Positions 56,353-64,000 of a stretch of DNA of 64,000 nucleotides are shown here, piece by piece. Origin of the DNA: Bacteroides sp. AN502(2024) (GTDB taxonomy: Bacteria > Bacteroidota > Bacteroidia > Bacteroidales > Bacteroidaceae). The notes beneath the pieces are model-generated. The model was not told the DNA's origin, searched no databases, and worked only from the letters and a program-made list of their open reading frames with translations. Positions within the stretch are counted from its first letter, which is position 1, and the number at the start of each line of letters is the position of its first letter. The stretch spans positions 558,001 through 622,000 of the forward strand of contig NZ_JBGFSP010000003.1 in the NCBI RefSeq assembly GCF_041227145.1, in the 5' to 3' direction. The position numbers and the translations under genes are program-made.

Positions 56353-57558
56353 CTATTTTAATTTAGCTCTGTAAGTCTTTTCCGAGAAAGTGATATTCAG
56401 AAAGAAAGCCAGTTTCTGTCCTTGAAACCTCCCCGGACTTACCTTAATTTGATCTGTATATTTTACCCCTAACGAAAGCGTACTGCGGTTACGGTATTCA
56501 AAATTAATTCCGGTACTGAGATAATAATTAGTGGTCGTCTTTTTCTGAATAGAAATATACGAATTCCCTATTCCTGCCCCGAGCAACAGACGTACAGGTT
56601 TCCGATAGGGATTCCCTAATGTATAACTTCCCCCCAACATCAAACGGTGCTGGTTACGAAAACTAACACTAGAACGAGAAGACTCCAACCGACTCCAGTC
56701 AACAAACTTATAATCGGCGGAAGCCATCCAACGCAACGTATTATAAGATACCCCTACTCCGAAAAACTGCGGTAAGCAGGTATGATACTTCTTACCTTTT
56801 TCTGTAATACTCCCACTACTACTGCTACTACTTACCGAATGATCGTTGTCTTGAAGCAAATCCTGGGAATATCCATATACAGCACCCGCTACCAACGAAC
56901 GGTCACGCTCTATCTCATAAATATACTGTAATCCGAAATCAGCATACACCGTATGTTTATACGAACTGTTTGTTTCCGTAGCACTTCCCTGACTCTCCGA
57001 TTGCGTAACAGTACCGCCCACATAAGAAAAGTTAGCTCCCAGCGAAAGTCCTTTCCACAACTGATGAGCAACGCTGATTCCAACTTTGGATAATCCGCCT
57101 TCCCCTTGAAAAAGTGAAGTCACAGTCTCGCCATTCGTACCCGCCACATCCTGATCGAGCGATATGGCATACCCCACACTACAGACAGGAGCCATAAAAA
57201 TAGCCCCATACCACCGGGGAACAATACGAAACCCGATACCCCAATTATTAAGATTGCCATTAAAAGAATGATTGTTTGCACCGGACTGTGAATACCTTTC
57301 ATATGATCCGCTAACTCCCAAATCGAAGAAAAAATACTGCGGCATCAATCCTGTCAGAGAAGCCGGGTTCGCACTATTATAAACATTTTCTCCCCGCAAT
57401 GCGATACCCACTCCCCCCATACCGGAATAAACTCCTCCTTCTCCGGTAGACAATTCACCCAGTCCGAACATAGAAGCCGGAGAGTTCGTCATGTTTTGAG
57501 CAGTAAGATTCAATAAGTTTACACCTAATATGAAGATAGATAAAACTTTTCTTTTCAT
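56353..57558 (-). CDS. FadL/PorV-like outer-membrane barrel protein
   Basis: A 401-residue protein with signal peptide (about 1-20) and Gly/aromatic-rich strands throughout. The N-terminal region GMGGVGIALRGENVYNSANP is typical of the OmpP1/FadL/TodX-like fold seen in Bacteroidetes. It may carry hydrophobic compounds or act as an outer-membrane scaffold. Its ATG overlaps the stop of the DUF4270 gene by 4 bp, so the two are translated together. Confidence 0.8.
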   Translation of the reverse strand: MKRKVLSIFILGVNLLNLTAQNMTNSPASMFGLGELSTGEGGVYSGMGGVGIALRGENVYNSANPASLTGLMPQYFFFDLGVSGSYERYSQSGANNHSFNGNLNNWGIGFRIVPRWYGAIFMAPVCSVGYAISLDQDVAGTNGETVTSLFQGEGGLSKVGISVAHQLWKGLSLGANFSYVGGTVTQSESQGSATETNSSYKHTVYADFGLQYIYEIERDRSLVAGAVYGYSQDLLQDNDHSVSSSSSSGSITEKGKKYHTCLPQFFGVGVSYNTLRWMASADYKFVDWSRLESSRSSVSFRNQHRLMLGGSYTLGNPYRKPVRLLLGAGIGNSYISIQKKTTTNYYLSTGINFEYRNRSTLSLGVKYTDQIKVSPGRFQGQKLAFFLNITFSEKTYRAKLK

Positions 57559-58889
57559 TTCGTATATGTCTTGTAATAAATGGTGAGAGATACATTATTA
57601 TGGTCATTCACGAGGTGTTTACTATCTCCGAAAACGACTCCCTGAACAGTGTTATAAAAATCATTGTCGGAGAGAAACAACTGTAATTTTTCGCGGCTCT
57701 GTCCTGCTGTCCCCAGGTTATTCCGAATGAACGAGGTAATATCAAATGAATAATGAGTATCCTCATAATAGACATTGTCTTCTACCAGATTTCCTGTTTG
57801 TACGGAATTTCCGGAAAGGTCCGTTATGACACTTTGGGTTGAATTGTTCTGGTCTGCCGTATAGAGAGTCAACGATTTCGGCAACGGATATTTCCCGTTA
57901 TAAGTACCTTTTATAGGATAGAGTTTAAGTAACGCACTTTCAATGGAAACAAGTCTCCCTTTCTGGTTCAAATTATTCAGATATGGAAATTCGAAATTGA
58001 TATACATGCCGGTCAATCCTTGCAGATATACCTGGTGCTCACTTTCGGAGGAAAAAAGATTATAATCAGTACCGGCTCTGAGAGATTCTATGGGAGTCCC
58101 GGTACGGTCGTGTTCCACCTTTGTATAATTCAATGAGCTGCTGGCCTTAAACACCAAAGTCTGTTCCGTAGGCTTCTCCTTGAGTTCGTGGTAATAAAGA
58201 GTCAGGCAAAGACTGGAATCATTTACCTGAAATCCGTTAATGCACGTCCCATTTTCATCGGGTATAAAAGCTATTCCTTTAAAAAAAGCGCGGAAACGCT
58301 CCTGCGATTCCATGCATGCTTCATCTTCCAACATCAGGTTAAACCATTTTCTCCCCCATTCGTCAGGCAGGCGTAATTCATGCATCTCGTTACGATGTCC
58401 GGGAGTAGGACGTATAGAAAGAACAGCAAGAAGATTATCCCGGTTATAATTAACATTGGTCTTATTAAAAAGGTAACCGTTATCTTCCAAAGAGATTCCT
58501 TGTGACAAACTAAACAACTCAATACGATGATAAACCAGTGTATCACCCAGATAATTCCCTGAAGAATACCATTTGAAAGTAATAGAGTCAAACTGATATT
58601 CAGTTGTTTCATTAAGAGAATGAGAAGGTACTTCATATTCCGCATAAAACGAAGTCTTAATTTCTCCATATAGATTGTCTTTATACCGCCCGATCTGGCA
58701 AACCGTATCTCCCGAGGTTGCCAGAGAGTCACTTAGCAAAGTACTTAACGTTACTGTACACGTATCTGTCACAGCATTCATAAAAGAACTATCCACCCAT
58801 TTAGTCCCAATGGAAGAGGATTCATCCCTGCAAGAGAATAGGATACAAGACAACAGTAAAGAATAAAAAAGTGTAATAAATAGTCTCAT
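57555..58889 (-). CDS. DUF4270-type lipoprotein
   Basis: A 444-residue protein with lipobox ILFSC followed by RDESSSIGTKW, and many beta strands. The beginning DTCTVTLSTLLSDSLATSGD and the C-terminal DFYNTVQGVVFGDSKH pattern fit the DUF4270 family of Bacteroidetes surface or periplasmic proteins. Function is unknown. It is co-expressed with the barrel protein and divergent from the Kelch/DUF4907 pair; the four gene types tend to occur together, by my recollection. Confidence 0.78.
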   Translation of the reverse strand: MRLFITLFYSLLLSCILFSCRDESSSIGTKWVDSSFMNAVTDTCTVTLSTLLSDSLATSGDTVCQIGRYKDNLYGEIKTSFYAEYEVPSHSLNETTEYQFDSITFKWYSSGNYLGDTLVYHRIELFSLSQGISLEDNGYLFNKTNVNYNRDNLLAVLSIRPTPGHRNEMHELRLPDEWGRKWFNLMLEDEACMESQERFRAFFKGIAFIPDENGTCINGFQVNDSSLCLTLYYHELKEKPTEQTLVFKASSSLNYTKVEHDRTGTPIESLRAGTDYNLFSSESEHQVYLQGLTGMYINFEFPYLNNLNQKGRLVSIESALLKLYPIKGTYNGKYPLPKSLTLYTADQNNSTQSVITDLSGNSVQTGNLVEDNVYYEDTHYSFDITSFIRNNLGTAGQSREKLQLFLSDNDFYNTVQGVVFGDSKHLVNDHNNVSLTIYYKTYTK

Positions 58890-59042
58890 AACGAATCTTA
58901 TTTTTGAGTAACAAAGGAACCTCTTTAGGAAAATATCCCCAAAATTTATCGACTATTACCCGCTATTTATAGACTCACATTTTTTAGATAGAGGAAATAA
59001 AGCTGTTTGTCGATAACTTTTTTCTCCAAATGCATTGATAGC

Positions 59043-59050
59043 TACATTTG
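59043..59050 (+). promoter_or_regulatory. Promoter -7 element for the Kelch-protein operon
   Basis: TACATTTG matches the Bacteroides -7 box and lies 27 bp before the ATG. A TTTG at 59006-59009 is too far to be its -33 box. Confidence 0.6.
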
Positions 59051-59077
59051 CGCCAAGTTTAAAATATAATAAAACGA

Positions 59078-60175
59078 ATGGAAATAATGAAAAAACTACA
59101 ACTATTATTAGTATCGGTAGCTATGCTATCAATTTTCTCATGTTCGGATGATGATGATGACACATTAGGAGTGTGGTATCGCCGTTCCGATTTCGACGGA
59201 AGGGCAAGAGAGGATGCTGCCGGATTTGTGATAGGTAACCGGGGATACTTATGCGGAGGATATCGGGGAAAAGAGCAACGGGAAAAAGACTGTTGGGAAT
59301 ATAATATTGACAATGACTGGTGGACACAATGTAGAGATATGCCCGACGATGCAGCAGCCCGGAATGGCGCTGCCGGATTCGCAGTAGGCTCGAAAGGATA
59401 TGTGACCACCGGATACACCGTATATAAAGATAATGATCCGATGCATACCGGAGGATACGCATATCTAAAAGACACATGGGAATATGACCCGGCAACAAAT
59501 GAATGGAGACAAATGGATGATTATCCCGGAGATGCACGAATGAATGCAATAGCCTTCACTATCGGCAACTATGGTTATGTGGGAACCGGACAATCCAAAG
59601 ACGATAAACAGACAAAGGATTTTTATCGTTTCGACCCGACAGCCCCTTCCGGCAGCCAGTGGAGCATAGTAAACGGATTCGGCGGTCAGAAAAGAACCGG
59701 CGGCTTGTCCTTTATCATCGACAATGTAGCATACATCGTAGGAGGAACCAACAATGGTCAGAATGTTACCGACTTCTGGAAATTCGATCCCAGCAAGAGT
59801 GAAGAAAACAAATGGACCCGTCTCCGCGAAATCAAAGATGACAGCAGTGATGATTATGATGATGATTATAATTCAATCACCCGAACATACGGCTGCGCTT
59901 TTGTCATAGACGGCCAAGCTTATATCACTTTAGGGCAGACATCCGGTTCAAGCCTACGAAATAACTACTGGATATATGATCCCGACACAGATTTATGGCG
60001 TAGTAGTGACACGGAAGATGATTTTAACTATACCCCTTTCGAAGGAAGTGCACGTACAAAAGCGATTTGTTTCTCTACCGGCAAACGGGGTATTATAACT
60101 ACCGGAGGAAGCAGTGGATACTATTATGACGACACTTGGGAATTACATCCGTATGAATGGGAAGAAGATGACTAA
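59078..60175 (+). CDS. Kelch-repeat lipoprotein
   Basis: A 365-residue lipoprotein (MLSIFSC followed by SDDDDDT, a strongly acidic surface-export context). At least five Kelch repeats form a beta-propeller, with recurring GxxGYxxxG and DxWEYDPATNEW patterns (for example DTWEYDPATNEWRQM near 135). It probably binds a glycan or protein on the cell surface. The start may be at codon 1 or codon 4 (59087). It is coupled with the following small gene by overlap. Confidence 0.83.
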   Translation: MEIMKKLQLLLVSVAMLSIFSCSDDDDDTLGVWYRRSDFDGRAREDAAGFVIGNRGYLCGGYRGKEQREKDCWEYNIDNDWWTQCRDMPDDAAARNGAAGFAVGSKGYVTTGYTVYKDNDPMHTGGYAYLKDTWEYDPATNEWRQMDDYPGDARMNAIAFTIGNYGYVGTGQSKDDKQTKDFYRFDPTAPSGSQWSIVNGFGGQKRTGGLSFIIDNVAYIVGGTNNGQNVTDFWKFDPSKSEENKWTRLREIKDDSSDDYDDDYNSITRTYGCAFVIDGQAYITLGQTSGSSLRNNYWIYDPDTDLWRSSDTEDDFNYTPFEGSARTKAICFSTGKRGIITTGGSSGYYYDDTWELHPYEWEEDD

Positions 60176-60494
60176 GAAAAACAGCATCCGACTCTTTATT
60201 GCAGGAATATTAACAGCTGCCATTTGCCTGGCGTTTTCCATAGCAGCCACCTCCGACACGCATTATTCGATCGAAATAATCAAAGTAAACGGAGGATACG
60301 GTTATCAAATATCCCACAACAACCATATCACTATATTCCAGCCTTTTATTCCCGCCATTTCGGGGAAAAAGCCTTTCATGGAAAAAGAGGATGCCCAAAA
60401 GGTAGGGCAATTAGTCATGAGACGCATGAAAACCGGAGAAAACTATACTGTTACCTGTCATGATTTAAAGAATCTCGGAATTAAAATAAAATAA
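60168..60494 (+). CDS. Small DUF4907-type membrane-anchored protein
   Basis: Starting at MTKKNSIRLF (60168) the protein has 108 residues: a signal/anchor helix (about 6-24) and an exported domain with NGGYGYQISHNNHITIFQPF and a PFMEKEDAQKVGQLV segment characteristic of DUF4907. The ATG overlaps the end of the Kelch gene by 8 bp. An ATG at 60153 (MNGKKMTKKN) is the alternative start. Function is unknown; context ties it to the Kelch protein. Confidence 0.78.
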   Translation: MTKKNSIRLFIAGILTAAICLAFSIAATSDTHYSIEIIKVNGGYGYQISHNNHITIFQPFIPAISGKKPFMEKEDAQKVGQLVMRRMKTGENYTVTCHDLKNLGIKIK

Positions 60495-60573
60495 ATAATA
60501 GAATATACACTATTTTTTATTCTTTTTTTATGCAAATTGTATACAGGAATATGGAATTACCCCAAGGATTCTC

Positions 60574-60581
60574 TATCTTTG
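60574..60581 (+). promoter_or_regulatory. Promoter -7 element for the C1-family peptidase gene
   Basis: TATCTTTG fits TAnnTTTG and lies 34 bp before the ATG at 60616. The -33 position has no TTTG. Confidence 0.6.
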
Positions 60582-60615
60582 TAACCAAAACAAATTTAAT
60601 ATTAATGTCATAAGA

Positions 60616-61800
60616 ATGAAAAAGAGTATCCTTATCGCTGTTCTAGGCTTATTCAGCCTAAGTACAATGGCACAAGACGCAAAACCCGAAAAGGGCTTCG
60701 TTTTCACGACAGTGAAAGAAAACCCTATTACTTCTATCAAGAACCAGAACCGTTCGAGTACGTGTTGGAGTTTCTCCACTCTCGGATTCGTAGAGTCGGA
60801 ATTACTCCGTATGGGCAAAGGCGAATATGACCTGGCCGAAATGTTTGTAGTACACAAAACAATGCAGGATCGCGGAGTGAACTATGTACGCTACCACGGT
60901 GACAGCTCTTTCTCTCCGGGCGGAAGTTTCTATGATGTAATGTACTGTATCAAGAATTACGGTATCGTTCCGCAGGAAGTAATGCCGGGAATCATGTACG
61001 GCGATACTCTGCCGGTACACAACGAATTGGACGCTGTTGCTTCCGGCTACATTAATGCTATCGCCAAAGGTAAACTAAGTAAACTGACTCCGGTATGGAA
61101 GAATGGTCTGGCAGCCATTTACGACACATATCTAGGAAAATGTCCCGAAAACTTCACTTACAAAGGTAAGGAATATACTCCGAAGTCCTTTGCTGAATCA
61201 TTGGAATTGAATCCTGACGATTACGTATCACTGACCTCTTATACGCATCATCCGTTCTATTCCCAATTCGCTATCGAAATTCAAGATAACTGGCGCAACG
61301 GTTTGTCTTACAACCTGCCAATCGATGAACTGATGGCTGTAATGGACAATGCAGTAAAGAAAGGTTATACTTTCGCATGGGGTAGCGACGTCAGCGAACA
61401 AGGATTTTCACGCGATGGTATCGCCGTTATGCCGGACGCTGCAAAAGAATCGGAACTGTCTGGTTCGGACATGGCTCGATGGACTGGTCTGACTGCCGCC
61501 GACAAGCGCAGAGAATTGTTCACCAAACCTTTCCCGGAAAAGGATATTACCCAGGAAATGCGTCAGGTTGCTTTCGACAATTGGGAAACAACAGATGACC
61601 ACGGAATGATTATCTACGGTATCGCTAAAGACCAGAACGGAAAAGAATACTTCATGGTGAAGAACTCTTGGGGCAAATCCGGCAAATACAACGGTATCTG
61701 GTATGCTTCCAAAGCATTCGTAGCCTACAAGACTATGAATATTCTGGTACACAAAGATGCGCTTCCAAAGGAAATCGCCAAGAAGTTGGGTATCAAATAA
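60616..61800 (+). CDS. Secreted C1B-family cysteine aminopeptidase (bleomycin hydrolase/PepC-like)
   Basis: A 394-residue protein with a signal peptide (about 1-19). The papain-like catalytic residues are in place: C50 in SSTCWSFST, H329 in DDHGMIIYG and N350 in VKNSWG. The layout resembles PepC/bleomycin hydrolase, but with a signal peptide, so it acts in the periplasm or outside. It would trim peptides for nutrition. Single gene with its own promoter; codon bias suggests good expression. Confidence 0.9.
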   Translation: MKKSILIAVLGLFSLSTMAQDAKPEKGFVFTTVKENPITSIKNQNRSSTCWSFSTLGFVESELLRMGKGEYDLAEMFVVHKTMQDRGVNYVRYHGDSSFSPGGSFYDVMYCIKNYGIVPQEVMPGIMYGDTLPVHNELDAVASGYINAIAKGKLSKLTPVWKNGLAAIYDTYLGKCPENFTYKGKEYTPKSFAESLELNPDDYVSLTSYTHHPFYSQFAIEIQDNWRNGLSYNLPIDELMAVMDNAVKKGYTFAWGSDVSEQGFSRDGIAVMPDAAKESELSGSDMARWTGLTAADKRRELFTKPFPEKDITQEMRQVAFDNWETTDDHGMIIYGIAKDQNGKEYFMVKNSWGKSGKYNGIWYASKAFVAYKTMNILVHKDALPKEIAKKLGIK

Positions 61801-61831
61801 ATAATATCCTTATCAAGAAAGATACTGTTTC

Positions 61832-62563
61832 TTAAGAAAGGCGGCTCAGTTTTCCGATATATTCGGTGAATTTATCCTTATAATTATCACTGACAGGAAT
61901 ATAAGTATTCTTATCGAAGATAATACGGAGACGGGAAATTTCGGTAATCTTTCGAAGATTGACAATATAAGAACGGTGAACCCGCATGAAATGCGTGGGA
62001 AGCCGTTCTTCCATTTTCTGGAGGCTGGCAAGCGTGATAACCGCTCTCTCCTCTCCTTCTACAAAGATACGCACGTATTCACTCATACCTTCTATATAGC
62101 GGATATTGTTCACATCGATGCGGATTACCTTATAATCGCTCTTCACAAACAGCGAGTCCCCTTTTATCTGCGAAACGTTCCCCAATTCTCCCTGCTGTTC
62201 CAGTAACCGGTATTCAAACTGTTTGCGGGCTTTGTCCGCCGCCTTCAGCAAATCCTGAAACTCGAACGGTTTCAACAGATAATCCACGGCATCCAGTTTA
62301 AAGCCGTCTACCGCATATTCCGAATAGGCAGTAGTGAAAATAACCAATGGCGGACTAATCAGCGACCGTACAAAGTCCAGTCCGTTCAAATCGGGCATAT
62401 GGATATCCACGAATATCAGGTCTACTTCTTCTTCCGCCAATACCTTCATTGCTTCGAAAGCATCCTGGCAGGATTTCACTAAAGACAAAAAGGGGACACG
62501 GGATATATAATCCGAGATTTGTGCCAATGCCAATGGTTCGTCATCTATTGCTAAACATTTCAT
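61832..62563 (-). CDS. LytTR-family response regulator
   Basis: A 243-residue regulator with an N-terminal receiver (phosphoacceptor Asp in FVDIHMPDLNG, about position 54) and a C-terminal LytTR DNA-binding domain (VNNIRYIEGMSEYVRIF onward, ending KFTEYIGKLSRLS). It is the output partner of the histidine kinase directly upstream; the genes overlap by one base (TAATG). Targets are unknown. Confidence 0.93.
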   Translation of the reverse strand: MKCLAIDDEPLALAQISDYISRVPFLSLVKSCQDAFEAMKVLAEEEVDLIFVDIHMPDLNGLDFVRSLISPPLVIFTTAYSEYAVDGFKLDAVDYLLKPFEFQDLLKAADKARKQFEYRLLEQQGELGNVSQIKGDSLFVKSDYKVIRIDVNNIRYIEGMSEYVRIFVEGEERAVITLASLQKMEERLPTHFMRVHRSYIVNLRKITEISRLRIIFDKNTYIPVSDNYKDKFTEYIGKLSRLS

Positions 62564-63777
62564 TATAATAAAGGTATAATAAGTAACACATCAAAAGTTT
62601 GCTTTTCGTCCGTAATGGAAAGTGTATAATCATTGCCGAACAGTAGCCGCAGACGCTTCCGGATGTTCTCGAGCCCGATACCGTGATGCTGTTCATCCGA
62701 CGAGCCGTTGTTACTGTTCGTGCAACGGAAAGACAGCCGGTTTTCTTCTTCCCACTGTACAAGGACACGAATGAAAGACTCATTCCGGTAACTGACACCA
62801 TGCTTGAAGGCATTCTCTACAAAAGAGATAAAGAGCAAAGGGGGAATCTCTACTTCGGGCACTTCGGCAGGGAAGTTCATCTTGATAAAAACGTTGTTGG
62901 TATAGCGCAGACTCATCAAGCCGACATAGTTTTCGAGAAACTGCACCTCACGTGAAAGCAGGGTGGTTTTATTGCTCGCTTCATACAGCACATAGCGCAT
63001 CAATTTAGAGAGTTCGACAATCGTGTTTTTCGCTTTCCCCGTATCAATGTCCACCAATGCATGAATATTATTGAGCGTATTCATGAAAAAATGAGGGTTG
63101 ATTTGATATTTGAGGTACTGCAATTCGGACTGCAAACGCTGATGTTCGAGCTCTTTCAGCATCTCTTCATCGCGGAAAGACTTAAAGAAAAGTTTGATGG
63201 CAATATTGAAACCTACCATCAGAAAAGCAATGGCGAAATGAATGAGGTGATGAATACCCAAGGGGGGATAAAGAAGAGGTTCCCGTTTGAGAAAAACGTT
63301 GTAACTGCCTTTAGAGCTTTCCATTTCCATAGGTAGCTTTTCACGCTCAGCCTCGTTCCAAGATGTCTCTCCCTCCTCCCTACTCTGCTCCCTCATCTTA
63401 ATAATCCGATCCCTTAAGATTTCTTTCACGTCATGATGCAAGCTCTCATGCTTGAAGTCTTTCGTAAAGCGTTCCATAGAAGGGGGCGGAACGCACCAGC
63501 AGGCAACAATTATCAACAAAAACAATGCAACAAAATACTGCCCGTATTTTTTCTTAAAAAGGAAATAAGGAACCAGTCCGTAATTGTTCAACAAAAAGAG
63601 CATGAAGAAAGGAAAGATCCCCAACCATGAGTCGCGAATAATCATGCGGATTTCTTCTCTTTCAAGTCCGCCACTCACAGCAAAGTATCCACCTACCAAA
63701 GGAAGAAGGTATATTACAACCCAAATGGCTCCATAAATGCCCTGCTCCAGCAATTGTTGTTTATGCAGTCTCCTCAT
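62563..63777 (-). CDS. LytS/YehU-type sensor histidine kinase
   Basis: A 404-residue membrane kinase with about four transmembrane helices (three in the first 100 residues, one near 180-200), a long charged periplasmic or cytoplasmic loop between them, a short coiled coil, and the His_kinase domain with the phosphoacceptor in YQINPHFFMNTLNNIHAL. The ATPase segment GIGLENIRKRLRLLFG is near the C-terminus. It has no recognised ligand-binding domain. It pairs with the LytTR regulator downstream. Confidence 0.92.
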   Translation of the reverse strand: MRRLHKQQLLEQGIYGAIWVVIYLLPLVGGYFAVSGGLEREEIRMIIRDSWLGIFPFFMLFLLNNYGLVPYFLFKKKYGQYFVALFLLIIVACWCVPPPSMERFTKDFKHESLHHDVKEILRDRIIKMREQSREEGETSWNEAEREKLPMEMESSKGSYNVFLKREPLLYPPLGIHHLIHFAIAFLMVGFNIAIKLFFKSFRDEEMLKELEHQRLQSELQYLKYQINPHFFMNTLNNIHALVDIDTGKAKNTIVELSKLMRYVLYEASNKTTLLSREVQFLENYVGLMSLRYTNNVFIKMNFPAEVPEVEIPPLLFISFVENAFKHGVSYRNESFIRVLVQWEEENRLSFRCTNSNNGSSDEQHHGIGLENIRKRLRLLFGNDYTLSITDEKQTFDVLLIIPLL

Positions 63778-64000
63778 GCTTCATTGATTCAAATTAGCAG
63801 GACAAAGGTAGGACTGGCACTCCTTTATCCCAAATAGAATCGACCAAAGGACAGATTTCAACGGTAAACTGCCTTTTATACTCCCATCCGCCGGGGATGC
63901 CGCCATACTGACTTACAGATGTTTTTATCCATATTCTCACATGGAAACCAGAACAGTCACACCAAAGTTAATTTCAATGCCGGGTGGATTTAGCTTATTT

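Noticed and set aside
63778..64000. Possible gene at the right edge
   Set aside because: No frame of useful length or clear promoter was seen in these 223 bp.

Overview
The window looks like chromosomal DNA of Bacteroides, most likely B. thetaiotaomicron or a very close relative. Reasons: SusC/SusD genes, hybrid two-component regulators with AraC-type output, Bacteroides promoters (-33 TTTG, about 19-20 nt, -7 TAnnTTTG), and a gene block that matches from memory the characterised levan/fructan utilisation locus of B. thetaiotaomicron (BT1754-BT1763: fructose-sensing regulator, fructokinase, fructose permease, two GH32 enzymes, surface glycan-binding protein, SusD, SusC). No rRNA, tRNA or CRISPR array was seen.

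Layout. 1-7.5 kb (minus strand): a Na+-pumping oxaloacetate/biotin-dependent decarboxylase operon (beta, alpha with biotin domain, gamma), then prfC, dTDP-4-dehydrorhamnose reductase, a small conserved protein and a LysE-type exporter in a tightly packed run. 7.7-16.9 kb (plus): purL, then a large hybrid two-component regulator overlapping the first of two half-size ChrA transporters. 17-21.3 kb: a divergent GH-like-10 hydrolase and uvrA. 21.5-24.3 kb: an AT-rich patch beginning with an IS982-type transposase relic and holding a remarkable gene, an ECF sigma factor fused through one transmembrane helix and a periplasmic linker to an outer-membrane beta-barrel, followed by a methyltransferase. 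24.3-34.8 kb: a small barrel protein, cstA with a small membrane partner, a second GH-like-10 protein, an ATP-grasp-like protein, an AAA ATPase with a Gln in Walker B, and nifJ. 34.8-38.1 kb: a glycine-betaine/choline ABC importer with a long leader. 38.1-55.8 kb: the levan locus with its sensor, interrupted between sensor and fructokinase by 1.3 kb of IS982 relics, a candidate small RNA and a 22-bp tandem array. 55.8-64 kb: gene relics, a hairpin-containing 94-bp repeat also present at the left edge of the window, a DUF4270/outer-membrane protein pair divergent from a Kelch/DUF4907 pair, a secreted C1-family peptidase, and a LytTR/LytS-type two-component pair.

How the parts work together. 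The levan locus is a complete circuit: the surface endo-levanase cuts levan, the surface binding protein and SusCD capture and import oligosaccharides, the periplasmic GH32 releases fructose, fructose is both sensed by the periplasmic domain of the hybrid regulator and imported by the MFS permease, and fructokinase phosphorylates it. In this sequence the SusC gene carries a single extra base that splits it into two reading frames, which would disable oligosaccharide import if real. The most novel single gene is the sigma factor/outer-membrane barrel fusion at 21866-23377, which reads as a one-protein cell-envelope sensor and transcription factor.
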